64,000 nt of DNA from Kitasatospora sp. GAS204B (GTDB lineage: Bacteria > Actinomycetota > Actinomycetes > Streptomycetales > Streptomycetaceae): assembly GCF_029892155.1 (NCBI RefSeq), contig NZ_JARZAG010000014.1:124001-188000 (forward strand), written 5' to 3'. Under the pieces are notes generated by a model. The model had not been told where the DNA came from. It saw only the letters and a list, made by a program, of their open reading frames with translations, and searched no databases. Below are positions 54,279 through 61,864 of the stretch, in pieces. A program made the translations under genes and the position numbers. Numbering within the stretch: the stretch's first letter is position 1; each line of letters opens with the position of its first letter.

Positions 54279-54833
54279 CGTCCCTCTCCATCTACGGTCT
54301 ACCGGTCCAAATGCGCACCCCATGTCAACAACGCATGCCCGATACAGCCGGGACCGGCGCAACGCAGGAACGACGGACCCGGCGGTTCAGCGCGAAAAGC
54401 GAACAGGATCCCCCGGGTCGCCCGCGCAGGACTTCGCCCTCACCGCGCCCCCTGCCCGCCCGCCGCCTGGACCGGGCTCTGCCACATCCCCTGGGATACA
54501 GCGCTCCCGCGCGCAGTCCAAGCCGCTACCCGCACGCTCCGCGCGGGACCGCGCAGACTCCCTCAACGGTTGCGCTGCCCGCGCAGGAGCCAAGCAGCCC
54601 CGAGAGCCCTCACCATCGACCCTTCCCACCCAGTGCCATACAGGACCGGTGATCAACTTATCCACCGCACAGCACCAACGGACCCGCAGAAATGCCACAT
54701 CCGCCACCGACCAAAGTCGATGACGGGCGCGGCTCGTGGCCGCGAACCAAGCGACGGGAGCGCATGGGACTATCAGGATTCCGGCTCTGTTCCGTAGTCG
54801 GTGACGCTGCGTCTCCGGCTGCAATCATGGGAG
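54279..54833. other. upstream region of the beta-lactone cluster, no gene seen
   Basis: No supported gene. It contains the ribosome binding site of the LstA-like gene (around 54285-54290) and should contain the cluster promoter, but I cannot identify -35/-10 boxes with confidence. The right side borders the ISL3 relic. Confidence 0.5.
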
Positions 54834-55620
54834 ATGGATGGTTCCAACTCTCTTGTGAACGTGGTGTTTTCCGGGTTGTCGGCGTTGGTCGTCGAAGATG
54901 TGGTGGGTGGCGATGAGGTAGTCCGGGTGACGGCCCGGACCAGGGACGTCCCGGTGCCGTGCCCGGTGTGCGGGGTGCCGAACGCGAAGGTGCACGACTG
55001 TCACGGGCGGACGGTGGCGGACATGCCGGTGGACGGCCGCCGGGTAGCCGTCCGGATGAGAGTGAAGCGGCTGGTCTGCCCGGTGCTGGGCTGCCATCGG
55101 CAGACATTCCGGGAACAGGTCCCCGGGCTGCTGGAGCGCCTTCAGCGCCGTACTACCCGCCTAACCAGGCAAATCTCGCAGGTGCTCAAGGAGTTATGCG
55201 GCCGGGCGGCCGCCCGCCTCACACGAGCTCCAGCGATGCCGGTCGCCTACACCGCCGCCCTGCGCCTGCTCCAGCGCATCCACACTCCGTCGAGACCAGC
55301 GAGCGGATCGACGTCCTGCCGGACGCGGTGCAGGTCAGCAACAGGTGGCGCCTGTGGAGCAACCTGTGCGGCAAGGTCCTGGCCGAGGTTCGCTCCCACG
55401 CCGGCTGCTGGGCCACCGTCGTGGACCCCGCCCGGCCCGCAGGCGTACGCGAGCAGACCACCCGCGCGCGCTGGCAGCGGGTCCATCATCTCCTCGACCA
55501 GGGCGTCGGCCTGCTCGAATGCGCCCGCCGCCTCGACGTCGCCCTGAACACCGTCAAGCGCTACGCCCGCATGAAGGCTCGACCGCGCCGCCGTCGACGC
55601 CGGACTCACCCTCCCGTGCC
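54834..55620 (+). pseudogene. ISL3-family transposase, disrupted
   Basis: From ATG 54834 the translation gives the N-terminal ISL3 zinc-finger domain (VPCPVCGVPNAKVHDCHGR, RRLVCPV-like KRLVCPVLGCHRQTF) and the start of the DDE domain. Near 55285 the frame breaks and about 60-100 residues including the first catalytic Asp are missing. In another frame it resumes with VLPDAVQVSNRWRLWSNL and ends with RRLDVALNTVKRYARM, the later family landmarks. It is an internally deleted, frameshifted copy immediately outside the cluster. Confidence 0.8.
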
Positions 55621-56073
55621 ACAACGGCCGCAGCTCGGGGGTGATCTGTGGCCGGCCCCAGGTGCCGCGCGGGCCGGATCTGCTCGGCCGGCCAGGCCTC
55701 GGAGTGCTCCCGCTCCACCCACGCTTGGCGACCGGCCCGCAATTTGTAGAACTGGAGAACCGGGCGAGGGCACGAACTGGCGGTGCGCCGTGCGCTCGCC
55801 CTTGTCCACGGACGTCCGTTCGCTGCGACCGACTCGGGTGCCGCCGTCTCTTCGGGCTCGCCAGGCGATCGGACACCTATCCACTCTGCGCCTCTCCGCG
55901 CTCTCCTCACGAACTCGGCGACGCCTCCGTGGAGGCCGGGACCGCGCTGCTCCAGGAACTGCTGCCATGTCCGGCGTCCGCCCGCTGGCGCTCGATCCGA
56001 ACACCGCTGACGTACGAAGTCGTGGGCGCCCGGCAAGCACGCCGCCGGGCGCCGTCACACGCCCGGCGAGGTG
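55621..56073. other. gap after the ISL3 relic, no gene seen
   Basis: Frames are Arg/Pro-rich without domain similarity. It may contain further eroded ISL3 sequence, but I cannot align it. Confidence 0.4.
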
Positions 56074-56634
56074 TCAGGCCGGAGTGATCGCGTTCCACGT
56101 CAGCTCACGCTGGTAACCATGACGCCAACCGCGGGTGTGGACCGGGTCAGTTCGGGGGTAGTCCCCGGCCGGGGACATGGCGTCAACGTTCTGACCGCTG
56201 TCCCAGAAGGACTGCAGCGCGCTGGCGCCCCAGTCCTCTCCTCCTCCCCAGGACCACAGCTGGGCGTTCGCGCCCAGGCTCGAGGCGCCGGGGACCTCCA
56301 TCACCACTGCGCCCTGGTTACCGCCGGTGTACGCCATCACCTGTCCCTTAGCCAGGTTGAGCAGCGTGAACTGGGATGAGGCGCCGAGCTCCATCCACAT
56401 GCAGTAGGGGTTGGCGGTGCTGATCGGCTGCAGCCAGACCGACTCGTCGTTCGGGCTGGCACACAACACGTAACCATGGAAGGTGCCACTTTCGATCATG
56501 ACCGTCCCGGGAGCGGCACTTGGGGCGGCCGAGGCGGCGGGCGCCCCAGCCAGGCACACCGCAGTGAGTCCAGCGGCTGCGAAGGCGGCACTGAGGGGGC
56601 GTCGGATGGCAGAGCCACGGCGAAGTCGTGTCAC
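56074..56634 (-). CDS. small secreted protein, possibly beta-trefoil-like
   Basis: The 186-residue protein starts at GTG 56634 with GGAG about 12 bases upstream. It has a Tat-less, Arg-rich signal peptide (residues 1-36, ending ASAAP). The mature part is rich in Trp, Gly and Ser with repeated blocks SVWLQPIS, QVMAYTGGNQGAVVMEV and NAQLWSWGGG, suggestive of a beta-trefoil or ricin-like carbohydrate-binding fold, and contains two Cys. I do not recognise a specific family. It is a lone gene between transposon relics; a 9-bp inverted repeat lies 80-120 bases upstream. Confidence 0.7.
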   Translation of the reverse strand: MTRLRRGSAIRRPLSAAFAAAGLTAVCLAGAPAASAAPSAAPGTVMIESGTFHGYVLCASPNDESVWLQPISTANPYCMWMELGASSQFTLLNLAKGQVMAYTGGNQGAVVMEVPGASSLGANAQLWSWGGGEDWGASALQSFWDSGQNVDAMSPAGDYPRTDPVHTRGWRHGYQRELTWNAITPA

Positions 56635-57283
56635 GAGGGATCACTCCTGCAGCTGGTCGGATGGCGAATGTGTTCGAGGGCACAGCCCGCACCTGGATGT
56701 GGTGGAGTGCCCATTTCCCAAGCCTGCAATGTGCACGACAAAGCTTGGGAATGCAGACACTACAAGCACCCCCGCATGTGCGGTATGGATATTCCGGCCA
56801 CTCCCCCCCCGGGGGGGGGCGACAGCGCCGCTTGAAGGTGAGCCCTCCCATTCGATGGCCCCACATCGGCACTGCTCCCCCACTGGGACCTGGCTCTTCG
56901 CCCAGGACATCGAGTGGCCGCGCAGTGCACCCTCATGACCCGAACGGGAGAACCGGGGCGTCGACGACCCGACATGCCCCAGTCACAGGCCGACACGCTC
57001 GGTGGCCTGATCACGCCCCTGAGTGATCGATCCCTGGAGCTTGAACGTTCATCTGCCGACTGGCCGGGCACTGCCCGCTGCTGCAGTGCTCGGCCAGGCG
57101 ATCCGCTTGGACATCGACTCCAGGATGAAGCGGGTCCACGGGGAAGCTGACACGCCGTTGCACAGCGCCCTACCCTGGTGCCGCCGTCGCTTTCACCCTG
57201 GGCGCCATGGGATATCAACTTGACCCCCGGGCTTGCGGGTAGGGCGCGGCTGACTGCCGCGTGGCCTCCCACGTCCGAGTCAC
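56635..57283. other. non-coding stretch with inverted repeats
   Basis: No gene seen. It holds a C8-G9 homopolymer palindrome near 56803-56819. At its right end it holds what looks like a TnpB-type right end (about 57212-57235, TTGACCCCCGGGCTTGCGGG on the plus strand). Confidence 0.45.
56715..56751. repeat. inverted repeat upstream of the secreted protein gene
   Basis: Arms TTCCCAAGC (56715-56723) and GCTTGGGAA (56743-56751) are exact complements with a 19-base loop. They lie 81-117 bases upstream of the GTG at 56634, a position suited to an operator, but no function is shown. Confidence 0.6.
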
Positions 57284-57386
57284 CTACCCCGCGATCCACG
57301 CGGCCTCGCCCCTGCGGGCGATATTGCGGGATGCATTGTGGTCCGCGTGCATGATCACACCGCAGGCGCGGCACGCGAACGTCGCT
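57284..57386 (-). pseudogene. TnpB C-terminal remnant
   Basis: The minus strand reads ATFACRACGVIMHADHNASRN followed by IARRGEAAWIAG and a stop at 57284-57286. This is the end of the TnpB zinc finger and the RuvC-III block with its catalytic Asp. Nothing upstream (57387-57811) continues it. A matching N-terminal TnpB fragment on the same strand lies at 59914-60345, on the other side of the tetR-alkB-rubredoxin genes. Confidence 0.75.
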
Positions 57387-57811
57387 TGATCGACGCGGTT
57401 ATGGCGCCCTCATGCCACCTGGTCGCTCGCGGACGGTGCTTTCGAAGGGATTTCGCGAGCACCCAGGCAACACGAACCGGGGCTTCGCACTGCTCAGGAC
57501 CACCGCGGCGCTGCCCCCGGCTGCCGCATGTCCATTCTCGGCCGAAGGCCGTGGCTGCGGCAACGGACCGTGGGGAAGGCCGTACGGGGAGCCGCAGGTT
57601 CACCGATCCACGGTTCTTCGCTGGCGAGCGCAGCTGCTGCGGTCTCTGACCGTCCAGCGGCGCGGGCCGGGGTTCCGGCGCCAGGGCGGGCCGCTGGCGG
57701 AAGGCGAGGTGGGCCGTCGCCGCAGCCCGCGCGCATGCGGCCGGTCGCACCGCGAGGCGCGGTTGATCGGTGTTGTGCCGGATGCCAGCAGGCCGCCCTG
57801 TACGGCGGGGA
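57387..57811. other. gap before the tetR gene, no gene seen
   Basis: The open frames here are Arg/Ala-rich shadows without domains. I see no continuation of TnpB. Confidence 0.45.
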
Positions 57812-58414
57812 TCAGCGAGATAGCTGGGCGACGCGGGTGATCACTTGGGCGGTGCGGGCTGCCGCCTGCTCAGGAGCGGGGGTGCCCTGGACGATGTGGC
57901 TGATCGTCAGGCGGATCGCGGTGTCCGCTGCCAGGGAACGCGAGTGCGCGTCCATGGCGGGCCAGGCCTGGGCGAGGTAGGCGTCGAGCATGGTGGCGGC
58001 AGTATCGAGGAGGGGTTCAGGCCGGGTGGTGAGGTGGTCGAGCAGGTCGCGATCGCCCCTGTGTTCGACGCTGACGATGGCCTTGACGAGCGGATTGTCG
58101 GCGGCGTGCCGCAAGGCGTAGGAGATGGCCGCGTGCGCCGCGCTCTCGAGGTCCTCGCGGTGGGCGTCGAGTTGCTCCTGCACGCCCAGCAGGAAGCGTT
58201 CGGCCTCGCGCAGGATCAGGGCCTGCCCGAGGGCGTCCTTCGAGCCGAACTCGGTGTAGACGGTCTGCCGGCTCACTCCTGCGGCCGAGGCGGCGGCGGC
58301 CATCCGCAGCCCGCTCCAGCCGTCGGCCGATACGAGGTCATAGGCCGCGTCCAGCAGGCGTTCCCGGAGCAGGGAGCGAACGGTCTCACGGAAGCGGGTC
58401 ATTGGCGTCAGCAT
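57812..58414 (-). CDS. TetR-family regulator divergent from alkB
   Basis: The frame is open to 58597, which runs through the alkB promoter; Met 58414 or 58402 is the likely start (200 or 196 residues). The N-terminal helix-turn-helix (LLDAAYDLVSADGWSGLRMAAAASAAGVSRQTVYTEFGSK in segments) is standard TetR, and the C-terminal part is a helical ligand-binding domain. It is divergent from alkB, with a near-perfect palindrome overlapping the alkB -10 box, so it probably represses alkane hydroxylation until an alkane or fatty acid binds, like AlkX/AlkU-type regulators. Confidence 0.88.
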   Translation of the reverse strand: MLTPMTRFRETVRSLLRERLLDAAYDLVSADGWSGLRMAAAASAAGVSRQTVYTEFGSKDALGQALILREAERFLLGVQEQLDAHREDLESAAHAAISYALRHAADNPLVKAIVSVEHRGDRDLLDHLTTRPEPLLDTAATMLDAYLAQAWPAMDAHSRSLAADTAIRLTISHIVQGTPAPEQAAARTAQVITRVAQLSR

Positions 58415-58481
58415 AGCGAATCCGCTGGTCCGCCCCACGAAGCGGGTCCGCAGTTGCCGCCTGCCGCAGCTCGCACAATGG

Positions 58482-58518
58482 TTGACATATACGGCCTGTG
58501 TGTCTAGTTTCTGGACAC
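58482..58518 (+). promoter_or_regulatory. alkB promoter with overlapping palindromic operator
   Basis: A -35 box TTGACA (58482-58487) and a -10-like TAGTTT (58505-58510) are 17 bases apart. Across the -10 box lies GTGTCTAG-TTT-CTGGACAC (58500-58518), an inverted repeat with 8-base arms and one mismatch. Its place between divergent tetR and alkB makes it the likely TetR operator. The alkB ribosome binding site (GAGGGAGAG) follows at about 58546-58554. Confidence 0.7.
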
Positions 58519-58555
58519 TCAATCTAATTTTGTCCATCCAGGTGAGAGGGAGAGC

Positions 58556-59722
58556 ATGGCAGCGGTGAGCATGGAGGCGCGGGCGTGGCGGTGGCATGAC
58601 CGCAAGCGATACCTGTGGCCGCTGGGTCTGGTGGTCCCGCTGTTCCCGTTCCTGGCGTGGGCCCTGGTGGATGCCACCGGGCTCGGCCTGTTCTGGTGGA
58701 CAGGGGCGCTAGTCGTCTACGGGCTGTTCCCGCTGCTGGACCAGCTGTTCGGCAAGGATTCGCACAATCCTCCCGACAGCGTCCTGGCGTACCTGGAGCA
58801 GGACCGCTATTACCGGTGGTGCACGTACCTCTTTCTGCCCCTGCAGTATGTCGGCCTCGTCGTGGCCTGCCGGCTGTGGAGCGCGGGAGGGCTGTCCCTG
58901 CTCGACAAGACGGGGCTGGCCGTCACGGTCGGCATGGTCGCCGGCATCGGCATCAACACCGCGCACGAGCTGGGACACAAGAAGGACACCCTCGAGCGCT
59001 GGCTCTCGAAGATCGCTCTGGCTCAGAGCGGTTACGGCCACTTCTACATCGAGCACAACCGCGGCCACCATGTGCGGGTCGCCACCGCTGAGGATCCGGC
59101 CAGCTCCCGCCTGGGAGAGACGTTCTGGCGCTTCCTGCCCCGCACCGTCACAGGCAGCCTGCGCTCGGGCTGGCAGCTGGAGAGGGCGCGGCTGCAGCGG
59201 CTCGGCAAGCGGCCCTGGAGTCTGCGTAATGACGTGCTCAACGCCTGGGCCATGTCGCTGGCAGTGTTCGGCATCCTGGTCATCGTCTTCGGAGTTGCCG
59301 TCCTGCCCTTCCTGCTGCTGCAGGCGGTCATCGGCTTCTGCCTCCTGGAGGCGGTCAACTACCTGGAGCACTACGGCCTGCTGCGCCGCAAGACCACCAG
59401 TGGACGCGACGAGCGCTGCACCCCCCAGCACAGTTGGAACAGCGACAACATCGCCTCCAACGTCTTCCTGTACCACCTCCAGCGGCACAGCGACCACCAC
59501 GCGAACCCCACCCGGCGTTACCAGGCGCTGCGCCACGATGAGCGGGCCCCGGAGCTGCCCTCGGGCTATGCCACCATGATCCTGCTCGCCTATCTCCCCC
59601 CGGTGTGGCGCCGTGTGATGGACCACCGGGTGCTGGCCCACTACGCCGGCGACGTGACCCAGGCGAACATCCAACCCGCCAGGCGCGCCGCGGTCCTTGC
59701 CCGCTACGGGGCCGCCCGATGA
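58556..59722 (+). CDS. alkB: alkane 1-monooxygenase
   Basis: The 388-residue membrane protein has about six helices and all four diiron boxes: HELGH at 137-141, EHNRGHH at 166-172, NYLEHYGL near 268-275 and LQRHSDHHANP near 308-318. It hydroxylates the terminal carbon of alkanes or alkyl chains, receiving electrons from rubredoxin. The ATG at 58556 follows GAGGGAGAG. Its stop overlaps the first rubredoxin start (ATGA). The complete set with rubredoxins and reductase suggests a working system. In this lipid-rich gene neighbourhood the substrate could be an alkane from outside or an alkyl chain of a metabolite. Confidence 0.95.
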   Translation: MAAVSMEARAWRWHDRKRYLWPLGLVVPLFPFLAWALVDATGLGLFWWTGALVVYGLFPLLDQLFGKDSHNPPDSVLAYLEQDRYYRWCTYLFLPLQYVGLVVACRLWSAGGLSLLDKTGLAVTVGMVAGIGINTAHELGHKKDTLERWLSKIALAQSGYGHFYIEHNRGHHVRVATAEDPASSRLGETFWRFLPRTVTGSLRSGWQLERARLQRLGKRPWSLRNDVLNAWAMSLAVFGILVIVFGVAVLPFLLLQAVIGFCLLEAVNYLEHYGLLRRKTTSGRDERCTPQHSWNSDNIASNVFLYHLQRHSDHHANPTRRYQALRHDERAPELPSGYATMILLAYLPPVWRRVMDHRVLAHYAGDVTQANIQPARRAAVLARYGAAR

Positions 59723-59886
59723 GTCGCTACCGCTGCCCGTGCTGCGAGTACGTCTACGATGAAGCCGTCGGCGCGCCCCGCGAGGGCTACCCGCCCGGCA
59801 CCGCATGGAGCGCGCTGCCAAGTGACTGGGTGTGCCCCGACTGCGCGGTGCGGGAGAAGCCCGACTTCGCGCCCACACCGGACTGA
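59719..59886 (+). CDS. rubA1: rubredoxin, AlkG1 type
   Basis: The 55-residue protein starts at ATG 59719, overlapping the alkB stop. It has two iron-binding pairs, CPCC near residues 6-9 and CPDC near 39-42, with the YVYDEAVG and SDWVCPDC blocks of rubredoxins. The sequence after the second pair, AVREKPDF, contains the extra Arg of the AlkG1 type, which in other organisms often cannot replace AlkG2 in electron transfer to AlkB. A decayed TnpB fragment follows and separates it from the second rubredoxin. Confidence 0.9.
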   Translation: MSRYRCPCCEYVYDEAVGAPREGYPPGTAWSALPSDWVCPDCAVREKPDFAPTPD

Positions 59887-59913
59887 ACGCTTGCGCCAAC
59901 CCGACGAAGCATG

Positions 59914-60345
59914 TCAGTCCGGGGCAGGCCCCAGGTTCACCCGGCGAGCACGCAATTTTCCGTCCGCGGGGAGCGATTTTTCGCTTATCTTCGCCAGCGT
60001 CAGCCGGCCGTCGCGCAAGCGGAACGCACTGGACGTGTACTCGGCGCAGTTGCGGGACTGCTTCCGGGACTTGAACGTCGGGCATGAAGCCTGCTTCGCC
60101 CAGAAGTTGGTGAACGCTTCCTGCACGTGCCGAAGCGTCTGCTGCAACGGGACCGACGACACCTCAGCGAGGTAGGACAGTTCCTCGGTCTTCTTCCACG
60201 CTGTCAGCATCGCGCTGGTGGCGCTGCAGTTGACCCGATCCTGCCGCTGCTGCCACGCGGCAGTACGTGCCTCAATCGCCAGGTTGTACACCTTTTTTCC
60301 TCACGCAGCCCAGACGCCGGGCCGCCTTCACAGCGAACCGACCTT
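59914..60345 (-). pseudogene. TnpB N-terminal remnant inserted between two rubredoxin genes
   Basis: On the minus strand RRLGCVRKK, then YNLAIEARTAAWQQRQ, AWKKTEELSYLAEVSS, QQTLRHVQEAFTNFWA and FRLRDGRLTLAKI form the N-terminal domain of TnpB. The frame breaks at the T6 run 60293-60298: removing one base would join VRKK to VYNLAIEA. The RuvC domain is absent, so it is a relic. It separates the two rubredoxin genes, which are normally adjacent in alk operons. Confidence 0.8.
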
Positions 60346-60374
60346 CCCCCACCCCGCCACGCGGGAATCCAATC

Positions 60375-60400
60375 CCTCCCCGGCCCAAAGCCCGGGGTTT
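60375..60400. repeat. GC hairpin before the second rubredoxin gene
   Basis: CCCTCCCCGG-CCCAAAG-CCCGGGG can fold as a stem between about 60375 and 60397. It resembles the hairpin of IS200/IS605 ends, consistent with the TnpB relic beside it, and lies just before the ribosome binding site GGAGGT (60405-60410). Confidence 0.45.
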
Positions 60401-60415
60401 CCCTGGAGGTAACCG

Positions 60416-60589
60416 ATGAAGAGCTGGCAGTGCCTGGTGTGCGGCTGGATCTACGACGAGGAACACGGCTGGCCCGAGGAGGGCATCGCAGCCGGCACCC
60501 GCTGGCAGGACATCCCCGACGACTGGTCCTGCCCGGACTGCGGAGCTGCCAAGGCGGACTTCGAGATGATCGAGATCACCCGTGCCTGA
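60416..60589 (+). CDS. rubA2: rubredoxin, AlkG2 type
   Basis: The 57-residue protein begins at ATG 60416, five bases after GGAGGT. The iron sites are CLVCG near 6-10 and CPDCG near 39-43, with GWIYDEEHG and the AKADFEMIE end typical of AlkG2-type rubredoxins that carry electrons to AlkB. It overlaps the reductase gene by 8 bases. Together with alkB and the reductase it completes the electron path NAD(P)H to reductase to rubredoxin to AlkB, despite the TnpB relic upstream. Confidence 0.93.
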   Translation: MKSWQCLVCGWIYDEEHGWPEEGIAAGTRWQDIPDDWSCPDCGAAKADFEMIEITRA

Positions 60590-61769
60590 GCCGATGGTGG
60601 TGATCGGCAACGGCATCGCCGGCTCCACCGCTGCCCTCACCCTGCGAGCCGAGGGGTATCGTGGCTCGATCGTGTTGATCGGCCAGGAGCCTGATGCCCC
60701 GTACCGCAGGCCGCCGCTGTCCAAGGGCTTCCTGCGCGGCGAGATGGCAGCACAGAGCTTGCGGTTGTACACATCGGACACCTGGACGCGGCTGGATATC
60801 AAGCTGCTTACCTCGACCACTGTCGCCGCCATCGACACGCGGCGGCGCACCGTCGACCTCGGTACCCGCGCGCCGTTGCCCTACGACCGGCTGTTGCTGG
60901 CTACTGGGGCGTACCCCCGCCCGTGGCCCTCGGCGCACAGGTTGGCGGGCGTCCACACGCTGCGTACCCTGGGCCAAGCTCGTGCCCTGAGTAGGCAACT
61001 CACCCCGGGCGCCCGTCTCCTGGTGATCGGGGCCGGGATGATCGGCCTGGAGGTCGCCGCCTGTGCCCGTGTCCGGGACTGCCAGGTCACCGTCATCGAG
61101 GCGGCGCCGCACCCGCTGGCCCATCTTCTGCCCGCGGAGGTGTCCGCCCCTCTCACCGCGTTGCACCGCGCTCGAGGTGTGGGGCTGCACACCTTCGTTC
61201 ATCTGCAGGATCTGAGTGCGGGCGACAACGGCGTTCTGACCGCGACCGACCGGTCCGGGCGCAGTTGGGAGGCCGATGTTGTCGTGGTCGCAACCGGCAC
61301 GCGTGCGAACGCCGAGCTCGCCGGGGAAGCCGGGCTGGCCGTCGATGACGGCATCGTGGTGGATCGCTACTGCGCCACCAGCGAGCCGGGCATCTTCGCA
61401 GCCGGCGATGTCACCAGTCAGCCCGATGCCCTCCTGGGCGGCCACCGCCGCATCGAGCAATGGGCCAACGCCCAGGAACACGGTGTCGTCGCGGCCCTCA
61501 ACATGTTGGGCAAGCCGATGGCCCATGTGCCGCTGCCCTGGTGTTGGACCGATCAGTTCGGCACGAAAGTCCAGATCTGCGGATGGCCGCTGGCCGCCGA
61601 CCGCACAAGGCTCAGTGGCGATGTCGACGCCCGAGACTTCACCGCGACCTTTCATCGCGAGGGGCTACTGATCGGCGCGGTCTGCTTCAACCGCCCTGCC
61701 CAGTTCCGCGATCTGCGCCACCAGATCACCCTCACGCTCCCCGCTGTGGACGGGGATGGCCCCGGGTGA
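60582..61769 (+). CDS. rubB: rubredoxin reductase (FAD-dependent)
   Basis: The 395-residue flavoprotein starts at GTG 60582 inside the rubredoxin gene; Met 60594 is an alternative. It has the FAD-binding GNGIAGSTAALTLR, the family block PYRRPPLSKGFLRG, a second dinucleotide fold VIGAGMIGLEVAACAR for NAD(P)H and IFAAGDVTSQPDALLGG near the end. It reduces rubredoxin with NAD(P)H. Ferredoxin reductases share this fold, but position after two rubredoxins makes the AlkT/RubB role the best reading. Confidence 0.9.
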   Translation: MPEPMVVIGNGIAGSTAALTLRAEGYRGSIVLIGQEPDAPYRRPPLSKGFLRGEMAAQSLRLYTSDTWTRLDIKLLTSTTVAAIDTRRRTVDLGTRAPLPYDRLLLATGAYPRPWPSAHRLAGVHTLRTLGQARALSRQLTPGARLLVIGAGMIGLEVAACARVRDCQVTVIEAAPHPLAHLLPAEVSAPLTALHRARGVGLHTFVHLQDLSAGDNGVLTATDRSGRSWEADVVVVATGTRANAELAGEAGLAVDDGIVVDRYCATSEPGIFAAGDVTSQPDALLGGHRRIEQWANAQEHGVVAALNMLGKPMAHVPLPWCWTDQFGTKVQICGWPLAADRTRLSGDVDARDFTATFHREGLLIGAVCFNRPAQFRDLRHQITLTLPAVDGDGPG

Positions 61770-61864
61770 ACCGGCGGCCTTGCAGTGCTGTTTGACGGTC
61801 GGCGGCCGAGCCCGTGCTTCACGCCCAGGATCTGGGAGGTGTCTTCCTGCGCCTGTTTGCGGTG

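Noticed and set aside
56803..56819. C8-G9 palindrome as a terminator
   Set aside because: It is a homopolymer run not near a gene end and may be a sequencing or assembly artefact.
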